DNA of 11,885 nt from Candidatus Methylomirabilota bacterium (lineage in GTDB: Bacteria > Methylomirabilota > Methylomirabilia > Methylomirabilales > Methylomirabilaceae). The DNA is taken from the NCBI GenBank assembly GCA_016200385.1, contig JACQEV010000327.1:1-11885 (forward strand). The letters run 5' to 3'. A model generated the notes under the pieces. The model was not told where the DNA came from, ran no database searches, and saw only the letters and a program-made list of their open reading frames with translations. Shown here in pieces: positions 6,479 through 11,121 of this stretch (positions within the stretch are counted from its first letter, which is position 1; every line of letters starts with the position of its first letter). Position numbers and translations under genes: made by a program.

Positions 6479-6621
6479 ATGCACACGTTCCGACACTCCT
6501 TCGCCACCCACCTTTTGGAGGATGGCTATGATATTCGAAGGTGCAGGAGCTTTTGGGGCACAAGGACGTGAGCACGACCATGATGTACACCCATGTTTTG
6601 AACCGGGGAGGGCGAGGAGTC
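6479..6621 (+). pseudogene. intI: Remnant of an integron integrase (tyrosine recombinase), C-terminal end, frameshifted
   Basis: From 6479 the frame reads [20 protein letters not shown]; after a one-base loss at 6539-6540 the next frame resumes at 6541 with [20 protein letters not shown] and then NRGGRGV. Together these are the C-terminal catalytic segment of IntI-type tyrosine recombinases: the HxxR box (HTFRHS), the following His (LLGH) and the nucleophile Tyr in MMYTHV. The N-terminal DNA-binding part, the first catalytic Arg and the IntI-specific insertion are missing; a palindromic element lies directly upstream. The frame then runs into unrelated sequence to a stop at 6757-6759. The remnant points the same way as the cassettes, whereas in most integrons intI is divergent. 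It cannot be active; any mobility would need an integrase supplied from elsewhere. Confidence 0.88.
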
Positions 6622-6654
6622 TTGATGGCGGGGTATCTCAGTACGGGTAAGGTC

Positions 6655-6684
6655 TTGACAATGGGGAGAGAAGCGTGGGATATG
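6655..6684 (+). promoter_or_regulatory. Candidate promoter between the integrase remnant and cassette 1 (Pc-like)
   Basis: A consensus TTGACA (6655-6660) is followed after 18 bases by GATATG (6679-6684). The -35 is exact but the -10 is weak (three of six). Its place, upstream of the first core site and pointing into the cassettes, is where a cassette promoter would be expected. Confidence 0.35.
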
Positions 6685-6708
6685 GTTAGTGGTTTTGGTT
6701 CCGAAGAG

Positions 6709-6738
6709 TGGCGGTGTAGCTCCCTTGCTACACCGCCA
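6709..6738. repeat. Perfect 12-base stem, 6-base loop hairpin upstream of cassette 1
   Basis: TGGCGGTGTAGC (6709-6720) pairs exactly with GCTACACCGCCA (6727-6738) around the loop TCCCTT. No T-run follows. It lies 23 bases before the GTTAGCC core at 6762. It is too far from that core and lacks an AAC-type left box, so it is not called attC; it may belong to attI or to the leader of cassette 1. Confidence 0.6.
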
Positions 6739-6761
6739 GACAGTTGGCAGTATACTTAATA

Positions 6762-6768
6762 GTTAGCC
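6762..6768 (+). other. Integron core site at the left end of cassette 1 (attI-like boundary)
   Basis: GTTAGCC fits GTTRRRY at six of seven positions and is identical to the right box of the attC-like sites ending at 8368 and 9505. The cassette would start after the first G, 30 bases before the ATG at 6793. No left AAC box with a matching hairpin precedes it, which suits an attI rather than an attC. Confidence 0.55.
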
Positions 6769-6792
6769 CGCCCCAGGGAGCAGAATGGAACT

Positions 6793-7770
6793 ATGGCAAC
6801 AATACTGAATGACACAGAAATAAAGCGTCTGCTGGGAACAGTAATTGTTGACGGCGACCCATCCTGCGTTCGCCCGAATGGGTACGCACTGCGACTTGGT
6901 TCCGTAGGGGAGTTCATAAACACGGGCAAGGATTTTGACATCGGGTCGAAGAAGAAGGGCGTGCGTATTCAACCTGGGCATTCAGTTGGTGTGACGGCAT
7001 TTGAAACCCTCGACTTCCGACGGGAAACCGTCCATCAAATCTACCCTGGGCAAGACCTCCACGCATTCATCAGCCCGACAACTGATCTCTCTCGTGAAGG
7101 AATCGTTGCACAGTCTACTCAGGCGGACGCAGGGTATCACGGCACGCTCAACTGGACCCTTACTAATACGTCAAGCGAGGAACGAAGATTCGTCCATAAG
7201 GAACGCATTTTTCGACTGACGATCTTTAAGCTCGAGAAGGGAGAAACCCCAGACCATCTCTATACGGGAGATTATCAGTCCCAAACGGGATACGTTCGGT
7301 CTAAGCGTATCGGCGCTCCTGTAGGGATGAAGGACACAGAATGGGAGGATGCCTTCGTTAAAGGCGGTCCTGAAAATCTCTTGGAGAATCTGATTCGATC
7401 AGGCTATCCGTGGCACATACTCGGTTCACGTCTCAAGGAGATAGACCAACAACTCAAAACGGTCACGGAGGAATACGCCGACATCCATGACTCGATAAAT
7501 GAGTTGACGCGCCAAGTGAACGCCATTGGAGAACGTCAGACGGCTACGCCGGAAACGGTTCGCAAGGTCTTAAGAGAGGAGGCTGGCTCTTTGCAGAATC
7601 GTTGGCTCCTTGGAGCGGGCTCATTGTTCCTAGGCTTCATCGGCGTAGGGCTGTCGGCTTCATCCAATTTGGCGACATGGGAGTTCTTGAAACAGCACGG
7701 AATCTGGATCGGTTTGGTATTCATTGTTATCGCAGCCATTGCGCTCGCGGTGATTTCTAGGCAGAAGTAA
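6793..7770 (+). CDS. Cassette 1: degenerate dCTP-deaminase/dUTPase-fold domain, coiled coil and two C-terminal membrane helices
   Basis: 325 residues. Residues 1-150 follow the Dcd/Dut plan: RPNGYALRLG (27-36) for the 'p.SvDlRLG' strand, RIQPGHSVGVTAFETLDF (58-75) for 'L.PG.f.La.T.E.v', TTDLSREG (96-103) for the 'SSlAR.G' loop, and STQADAGYHGTLNWTLTN (108-125) for 'vTa..iDPGy.G.l.lEl.N'. Key residues differ: by hand alignment to E. coli Dcd, Ser111 becomes Thr97, Arg115 is kept as Arg101, and catalytic Glu138 becomes Thr122. Deamination is therefore unlikely; nucleotide binding is possible. Residues about 208-265 are heptad-like and polar, a probable coiled coil. Two hydrophobic segments (about 271-291 and 303-323) end the protein. 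I infer a nucleotide-sensing domain coupled to a membrane module. The ribosome site is weak (GGGAG, 12 bases away); a 7-codon frame (ATG 6785, TGA 6806-6808) overlaps the start and could modulate translation. Confidence 0.82.
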   Translation: MATILNDTEIKRLLGTVIVDGDPSCVRPNGYALRLGSVGEFINTGKDFDIGSKKKGVRIQPGHSVGVTAFETLDFRRETVHQIYPGQDLHAFISPTTDLSREGIVAQSTQADAGYHGTLNWTLTNTSSEERRFVHKERIFRLTIFKLEKGETPDHLYTGDYQSQTGYVRSKRIGAPVGMKDTEWEDAFVKGGPENLLENLIRSGYPWHILGSRLKEIDQQLKTVTEEYADIHDSINELTRQVNAIGERQTATPETVRKVLREEAGSLQNRWLLGAGSLFLGFIGVGLSASSNLATWEFLKQHGIWIGLVFIVIAAIALAVISRQK

Positions 7771-7782
7771 TGTCAATGGGAG

Positions 7783-7840
7783 GATTAACACTGCCCTGCA
7801 GCCGACGCGCTGAAGCGCGCGGCTGAAGGCGACGTTAGAT
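7783..7840 (+). other. attC site of cassette 1
   Basis: Left box GATTAAC (7783-7789) and right box GTTAGAT (7834-7840). Between them CAGCCG and CGCGC (7799-7804 and 7806-7810) pair with GCGCGCGGCTG (7815-7825) around the loop TGAA, leaving A7805 unpaired. One extrahelical base in the stem is the hallmark that lets IntI choose the bottom strand. Length 58 bases, 12 bases after the stop of cassette 1. Confidence 0.85.
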
Positions 7841-8066
7841 GCCTGCGATGAATAATCAGGCGATCAGGACGGTGTGCATGACTTCTTCTGCGGTGTTAGC
7901 TTCAGCGTAGCGAAGATTCCAGAGACCCAACGGCGCACTTTTGACCTGCTCGCCGTGAAGGCGCAGCGTTATTTATCGAGATCAAAAGGAAGGAGCACGT
8001 GACCCTTCGCGTTGATGATGGTGAGCAACGATCGGGCATGGGCGCTATAGGCGGGAGGCGCGAGAC
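7841..8066 (+). other. Leading non-coding part of cassette 2
   Basis: About 226 bases between the first attC and the 77-residue gene, unusually long for a cassette leader. It holds a GTTAGCT at 7895-7901 with no partner box, several very short open frames, and AAGGAAGGAG at about 7986-7995 before a GTG at 7999. It may be the remains of a gene lost from this cassette. Confidence 0.4.
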
Positions 8067-8070
8067 ATGA
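7999..8070 (+). CDS. Possible 23-residue leader peptide coupled to the cassette-2 membrane protein
   Basis: GTG at 7999 follows a very strong AAGGAAGGAG purine run, though the last G is only 3 bases from the start. The frame reads MTLRVDDGEQRSGMGAIGG and ends RRET with a TGA that overlaps the next gene's ATG as ATGA (8067-8070). The stop-start overlap suggests translational coupling. Too short to recognise, and it may be chance. Confidence 0.25.
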   Translation: MTLRVDDGEQRSGMGAIGGRRET

Positions 8071-8300
8071 TACCCATAGCGGCGGCCATCGTCATCGTCA
8101 CCCTCGGCGCAGCGTTTCTCTTTGCTGCTTTCGCCGGAGGCCAGCACGTCGAGATCCTCAAGCCCATCGCGGTTAGCTTTGAGCACATGGGCAGACCGGC
8201 GCGAATCATCTCAGGTTTGATAGGCATCTCACTGCTCATCCTCGGGGTCCGTAGCCTCATCGCTGTCCCGCGGGGTGGCGACAAACGGAGAGGCCTCTAA
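8067..8300 (+). CDS. Cassette 2: small two-helix membrane protein of unknown function
   Basis: 77 residues. GGGAGG at 8053-8058 lies 8 bases before the ATG, a good ribosome site. Two hydrophobic segments are visible, about residues 3-23 (PIAAAIVIVTLGAAFLFAAF) and 46-66 (RIISGLIGISLLILGVRSLI), separated by a polar link with HVEILKPIAVSFEHMGRPA, and the tail is basic (RGGDKRRGL). A cytoplasmic-membrane location is likely. The stop codon TAA (8298-8300) lies inside the left box of the cassette's attC, a common compact cassette layout. No family is recognised. Small membrane proteins of unknown role are frequent in integron cassettes. Confidence 0.65.
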   Translation: MIPIAAAIVIVTLGAAFLFAAFAGGQHVEILKPIAVSFEHMGRPARIISGLIGISLLILGVRSLIAVPRGGDKRRGL

Positions 8301-8368
8301 CGTTCGCGCTCCAACGGACCGGGTGCTCGCGTTACTCGCACGCCGGCCGCTGAGCGCGAACGTTAGCC
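8295..8368 (+). other. attC site of cassette 2
   Basis: Left box CTCTAAC (8295-8301) and right box GTTAGCC (8362-8368). The arms CTAACGTTCGCGCTC (8297-8311) and GAGCGCGAACGTTAG (8352-8366) are a perfect 15-base inverted repeat. An inner stem, CGGACCGGGTGC with GCACGCCGGCCG, has two mismatches. Length 74 bases. The outer stem lacks the usual unpaired base. Confidence 0.87.
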
Positions 8369-8390
8369 GAACACGGAGACAACAGCTTTC

Positions 8391-9386
8391 ATGGACGTTC
8401 TTTTGGACACCAATGCTGTGCGCGCTAGCGGCATCGACGGCGTTGCGTTCAGGGCTTTGAGCACCTACCTGCGAAGAACGCGCTCCAGGCTACTCATCCC
8501 GTCCGTGGTGTTAGAGGAGCTATGCGCGCAGCGGCGGATGCTCATCCAGACACTCGAGCGGGACCTTAAAACCGTGCACAAGGACCTGCGACGATTGTTC
8601 CCCGAAGCAACCGCAAAGCCACCGGCATTGGATGCAAGTGCTGCGCTCACTGTCTATCGCGAACAACTCGTAAAGAGTGCGGACCAAGTCGAAATCCTTG
8701 AGAACGTTCCCGATCATCTCGCGGAACTGGTGCGGCGCCTCGCGGGTCGAATTCCTCCTGCGTCGCCGAGCGGTGAGGAGGCTCGGGACGTCTTGCTCTG
8801 GCTCACTCTGCTGCCTGTCGCCCGAGCGGGGCGGGTGGCCTTTATAAGTGGGGATCAGAAGGCGTTCTTCAGGGCAGGTAAGCTTCGCCCAGAACTCTTG
8901 TCTGACTTGGGCGCCTTCGAGAGCAACGTAGAGGTATTTCATGGGCTCGATGAATTCCTGCGCGTTCACCACGCTCGTTCGTCGTTCATCGATACGACCT
9001 GGGTGAAGGAGCAGATCGAGACGAAACAGGTGAGCCAAGGGGTCGAAGACTTCCTCGATGAGCGCAGTGACTTTTTCGAGCGGCAGATCGAGGAGAACGG
9101 CGAATCAACGGGATACGTGTCACTGATACAACTCGTCCAACATGAGGTCGAGGACTACTTCGTCTCTGATGTCGCACCAAACGAGCTATACGTAAGCGTC
9201 ACCGTCTGGGCTGAACTTGAGGTAGAGGTCGAATACTACGCCAGGACCGAAGGGACGCACTTTCGGGAGGAGAAGTTGACCTCGTTTTGCGAGTGCATAT
9301 ATCCGTGCGTCCGCATGCAGCTTCAGCTGCAGGTTGTCGGTGAGGGTCTCGTCGCCGCCACGGTCAGTGCAATGGAGTTCGCGTGA
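8391..9386 (+). CDS. Cassette 3: PIN-domain protein (DUF4935-like), putative ribonuclease
   Basis: 331 residues. The N-terminal half is a PIN-like nuclease domain: MDVLLDTNAV (1-10) with Asp6, a following acidic pair in PSVVLEEL (37-44), GEEARDVLLWLTLL (128-141) with Asp133, and FISGDQKAFF (151-160) with Asp155. These are the usual four acidic metal-binding positions of Mg2+-dependent PIN ribonucleases, so the active site looks intact. The spacing and long helical insert (50-125) fit the larger PIN_8/DUF4935 type rather than short VapC toxins. The C-terminal third (about 200-331) is acidic, predicted alpha then beta, and not recognised. There is no antitoxin next to it, so it is either not a classical toxin or is controlled within the protein. 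The start lies 29 bases after the core G; GGAG is 12 bases before it. Confidence 0.8.
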   Translation: MDVLLDTNAVRASGIDGVAFRALSTYLRRTRSRLLIPSVVLEELCAQRRMLIQTLERDLKTVHKDLRRLFPEATAKPPALDASAALTVYREQLVKSADQVEILENVPDHLAELVRRLAGRIPPASPSGEEARDVLLWLTLLPVARAGRVAFISGDQKAFFRAGKLRPELLSDLGAFESNVEVFHGLDEFLRVHHARSSFIDTTWVKEQIETKQVSQGVEDFLDERSDFFERQIEENGESTGYVSLIQLVQHEVEDYFVSDVAPNELYVSVTVWAELEVEVEYYARTEGTHFREEKLTSFCECIYPCVRMQLQLQVVGEGLVAATVSAMEFA

Positions 9387-9417
9387 GTGCTGCGCGGGCA
9401 CGTTGTGGCGCCCAGAC

Positions 9418-9505
9418 GGCTAACAACACAATCAACCGGACGGCGGAACCACGGCAGAGGTTGACTGAACGCAGTGGCCGCCGCCGGTTATCGCGAACGT
9501 TAGCC
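9418..9505 (+). other. attC site of cassette 3
   Basis: Left box GGCTAAC (9418-9424) and right box GTTAGCC (9499-9505); CGGCTAAC and GTTAGCCG are exact complements. The inner stem pairs AACCGG and CGGCGG (9434-9439, 9441-9446) with CCGCCGCCGGTT (9478-9489), leaving A9440 unpaired. A terminal CCAC/GTGG pair closes further in. Length 88 bases, 31 bases after the PIN gene. Confidence 0.9.
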
Positions 9506-9516
9506 GGAAAGGGGGG

Positions 9517-9804
9517 TCAAGCAGCCGCGAGCTTCTTGACGCGAAGCGTCCGGCGCTTGCCCTCTGCCTTCGCCAGATCGTAGTGGAGCTGCTGACTGAG
9601 CCAGCTCTCCGCAGTGGTGCCGAAGGCGATCGACAGACGGACCGCCATCTCTGGGCTAATGCCCGCGCGGCAGTTCAGGATGCTCGATAGGGTCTTACGG
9701 CTGACGCCGAGCGCCTTGGCCGCCTCGGTCACGGTCAAACCGAGGGGCTGCAAGCAGAGCTCGCGGAGCACCTCACCCGGATGAGGCGGATTGTGCATCT
9801 TCAT
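9517..9804 (-). CDS. higA: Cassette 4: HigA-family antitoxin
   Basis: 95 residues. It begins with the family mark [13 protein letters not shown] (3-15), continues with a helix-turn-helix at about 22-45 ([20 protein letters not shown]) and [17 protein letters not shown] (46-62), then [18 protein letters not shown]. It is a VapI/HigA type regulator: binds and neutralises the HigB toxin and represses the shared promoter. The ATG at 9804 has GAGG 7 bases upstream, formed partly by the toxin's own TGA codon; ATG at 9798 is an alternative. Gene order is toxin first, as usual for higBA. It reads against the cassette direction and ends 12 bases from the core site at 9499, so it relies on its own promoter. 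Confidence 0.93.
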   Translation of the reverse strand: MKMHNPPHPGEVLRELCLQPLGLTVTEAAKALGVSRKTLSSILNCRAGISPEMAVRLSIAFGTTAESWLSQQLHYDLAKAEGKRRTLRVKKLAAA

Positions 9805-9813
9805 GGGGACACC

Positions 9814-10095
9814 TCAGTGGTAATCCTCATAATCGACAGTGACGACATCGGGACCTGAGAACGCGAACGTGATGCGCCAGTTCCCACTCACGGTCACAGC
9901 CCGTGTTCCTTTTCGCTCGCCCTTCAGCCGGTGGAGGTCCAGTCCCGGCAGGCCCATGTCGCGGGGCTCCCTCGCGACGGTCAATCGACCAAGGATCAGG
10001 CGTAGTCTTCGGGCAGGCCTGGCTTGGATGCCGGCGGTCGTTCCACGCAGGAAGAAGCGCTCCAAGCCCTTGTGCCTGAACGTCAGGATCGCCAC
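9814..10095 (-). CDS. higB: Cassette 4: HigB-type toxin (RelE-like mRNA interferase)
   Basis: 93 residues. The sequence follows the HigB-1 family pattern: FRHKGLERFFLRGTTAGI (6-23), ARRLRLILGRL (28-38), MGLPGLDLHRLKGERKGT (47-64), VSGNWRITFAF (69-79) and the terminal VDYEDYH (87-93). Family members cut mRNA at the ribosome. The only plausible start is GTG at 10095. No ribosome binding site precedes it, while a good -10 box ends 7 bases before it, so the transcript may be leaderless. The stop is 9 bases before the higA ATG. Reverse orientation with a private promoter is typical for toxin-antitoxin cassettes, which are thought to stabilise cassette arrays. Confidence 0.92.
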   Translation of the reverse strand: MAILTFRHKGLERFFLRGTTAGIQARPARRLRLILGRLTVAREPRDMGLPGLDLHRLKGERKGTRAVTVSGNWRITFAFSGPDVVTVDYEDYH

Positions 10096-10101
10096 GGGAG
10101 A

Positions 10102-10130
10102 ATTGTAACACGTAACGTGTCAGGGTGCAA
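10102..10130 (-). promoter_or_regulatory. higBA promoter with a palindromic operator in the spacer
   Basis: On the minus strand TTGCAC (10130-10125), exactly 17 bases, then TACAAT (10107-10102). The spacer holds the perfect palindrome ACACGTAACGTGT (10108-10120), placed where a HigA dimer would block RNA polymerase. Transcription would start near 10095, the first base of the higB GTG codon. The -35 box shares bases with the left box of the neighbouring attC candidate. Confidence 0.65.
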
Positions 10131-10192
10131 CCGGCTCACAGCGGGCTGCAACGGACCCCGCTGTGCGGGGCCACTGCGCACGAGCGTTAGAG
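10125..10192 (+). other. Candidate attC site of cassette 4
   Basis: Left box GTGCAAC (10125-10131) and right box GTTAGAG (10186-10192). AACCGGCTC (10129-10137) pairs with GAGCGTT (10182-10188) apart from a two-base bulge, and CACAGCGGG (10137-10145) pairs with CCCGCTGTG (10157-10165); CCCCGC-TGT-GCGGGG is a competing inner hairpin. Less regular than the other sites, but it falls exactly where the HigBA/BrnTA boundary must be. Confidence 0.6.
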
Positions 10193-10230
10193 GTCTTTAT
10201 CTTGCCCATATCCACCGCCATACGAACATA

Positions 10231-10259
10231 TGGTCAGCCCATGCATTTCATGCTAGTCT
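10231..10259 (+). promoter_or_regulatory. Weak candidate promoter for brnTA
   Basis: TGGTCA (10231-10236), 17 bases, TAGTCT (10254-10259); the start would be near the ATG at 10266. The spacer contains GCAT-TTC-ATGC (10243-10253), a possible operator half-site pair for the ribbon-helix-helix antitoxin. Consensus match is poor, so this is tentative. Confidence 0.3.
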
Positions 10260-10265
10260 GGAGTC

Positions 10266-10556
10266 ATGAGCAAGGCGCGGTTCGAGTGGGACTCTGATAA
10301 GGATCTGGAAAACCAGAGAAAGCATAGCGTCTCCTTCGCCGAAGCCCAGTTTGCATTTGCCGACCCGCGCCGTGTGATCGCTGAGGACTTGTCCCATAGC
10401 GAGGAGGAAAAGCGCTATTACTGCTTCGGACAAGTCAGCGGCGGAGTCCTCACCGTCCGATTCACCTATCGAAGCGGTGTGATACGTATACTTGGCGCCG
10501 GTTACTGGCGGAAAGGTAGGACAATCTATGAGCGCGAAAATAGGCTACACCGATGA
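10266..10556 (+). CDS. brnT: Cassette 5: BrnT-family toxin
   Basis: 96 residues, family length. The BrnT (RelE-like ribonuclease) pattern is visible: FEWDSDKDLENQRKHSVSF (6-24) corresponds to 'FeWD..K...N..KHgVsFeeA', then FADPRRVIAEDLSHSEEE (31-48), RYYCFGQVSGGVLTV (50-64), and FTYRSGVIRILGAGYWRK (66-83) for '...t.rg..iRIISAR.at', followed by RTIYE. The usual 'ISAR' is replaced by LGAGYWR. Family toxins cleave RNA and are neutralised by BrnA. The ribosome site is poor (GGAG only 2 bases from the ATG), so leaderless start is possible. It overlaps brnA by 29 bases. Confidence 0.87.
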   Translation: MSKARFEWDSDKDLENQRKHSVSFAEAQFAFADPRRVIAEDLSHSEEEKRYYCFGQVSGGVLTVRFTYRSGVIRILGAGYWRKGRTIYERENRLHR

Positions 10557-10809
10557 GCCGTTGGGCGATCTCAAGGTGATTCCTGACTTTCTCCCTTCTC
10601 CCGATGACCTTGTATTTCGGGAGGAGGGCGTCAAGGTCACTATCGCCTTGAGCAAGAAGAGCGTCGAGTTCTTCAAGTCTCAAGCCGCCAAACACCACAC
10701 CCAGTATCAACGCATGATTCGGCGGCTATTGGACGCCTACGTTGACGTTCATTCTCGACCTCTACCTCGGCGCTTAACTCGGACCGCCCGCAAGCGGGCG
10801 TCCGGGTAG
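10528..10809 (+). CDS. brnA: Cassette 5: BrnA/CopG-like ribbon-helix-helix antitoxin
   Basis: 93 residues from the ATG at 10528, which has TAGGA 6 bases upstream. Residues 35-72 (VKVTIALSKKSVEFFKSQ, then HTQYQRMIRRLLDAYVD) form a ribbon-helix-helix DNA-binding and dimerisation unit as in BrnA and CopG-type antitoxins; the N-terminal part (1-34) should contact the toxin. It would repress the operon and neutralise BrnT. The start lies inside brnT (29-base overlap). The last 12 residues (82-93, RLTRTARKRASG) are encoded by the attC itself, so the protein has gained a basic tail from the recombination site. Confidence 0.82.
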   Translation: MSAKIGYTDEPLGDLKVIPDFLPSPDDLVFREEGVKVTIALSKKSVEFFKSQAAKHHTQYQRMIRRLLDAYVDVHSRPLPRRLTRTARKRASG

Positions 10810-10823
10810 CGAATGCGTTAGCG
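10772..10823 (+). other. attC site of cassette 5, overlapping the 3' end of brnA
   Basis: Left box GCTTAAC (10772-10778) is a perfect RYYYAAC; right box GTTAGCG (10817-10823) matches five of seven. CGGAC and GCCCGC (10780-10784, 10786-10791) pair with GCGGGCGTCCG (10794-10804) around a two-base loop, with C10785 unpaired. CGCTTAAC and GTTAGCG pair with one extra T. Length 52 bases. It is the last site seen and marks the right end of the array. Confidence 0.85.
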
Positions 10824-10850
10824 GTCAGGGTAACAATGACGGCGGCGATC

Positions 10851-10896
10851 GTGTCTGAATCTGATGGATACGCCCGCAAGGGTTGCAAACTCGGAC
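10851..10896 (+). repeat. Right copy of the imperfect 46-base direct repeat
   Basis: Partner of 5362-5407, with 35 of 46 positions matching and an identical GCCCGCAAGGG core at 10872-10882. It lies just outside the last attC and upstream of the typA promoter. The match is too low for a fresh target duplication; an ancient insertion scar or a shared leader structure are both possible. Confidence 0.45.
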
Positions 10897-10918
10897 ACCA
10901 CCACCCTCAGGAATCTGT

Positions 10919-10947
10919 TTGACGTTATCGCTCCTTTGCTGTAAGCT
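10919..10947 (+). promoter_or_regulatory. Candidate promoter for typA
   Basis: TTGACG (10919-10924), a 17-base spacer, TAAGCT (10942-10947). The leader would be about 170 bases and contains a CCGGT/ACCGG hairpin (10971-10985). Between the last attC and the typA start (10824-11121) I see no gene. Confidence 0.45.
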
Positions 10948-11121
10948 CTCCATGTATGGTGATTCACCCGCCGGTCCGCTACCGGTTCCACTCCGGCCCG
11001 TGATCTTTCTCGATTCTCTCCTGATGGGTTTCTCCCCTTGGGAACAATCCTGCGGCCGTTGCGGCCAGTTTCTGCACGCTACCGTGTGTGGCCAACCTGG
11101 GGCCATCGTTGAAGAGGAACC

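Larger units (their letters stand above)
6763..10817 (+). mobile_element. Integron gene-cassette array, five cassettes
   Basis: Cassettes defined by G^TT cut points: 6763-7834 (deaminase-fold membrane protein), 7835-8362 (small membrane protein), 8363-9499 (PIN protein), 9500-10186 (HigBA, reversed), 10187-10817 (BrnTA). Each ends with an attC-like site, and genes begin or end within a few dozen bases of the cores. The right box and its left flank are the same 15 bases, CGCGAACGTTAGCCG, in the second and third sites, as expected for related attC sites. The 5588-6135 segment with the zinc-binding protein may be an extra cassette. The resident integrase is broken, so the array looks fossil or dependent on an outside integrase. 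Confidence 0.8.

Noticed and set aside
6709..6738. The perfect hairpin as an attC site
   Set aside because: It is 23 bases from the core, has no left AAC box and no unpaired base.
7895..7901. GTTAGCT as a further cassette boundary
   Set aside because: There is no AAC-type left box between 7841 and 7894 and no hairpin before it.
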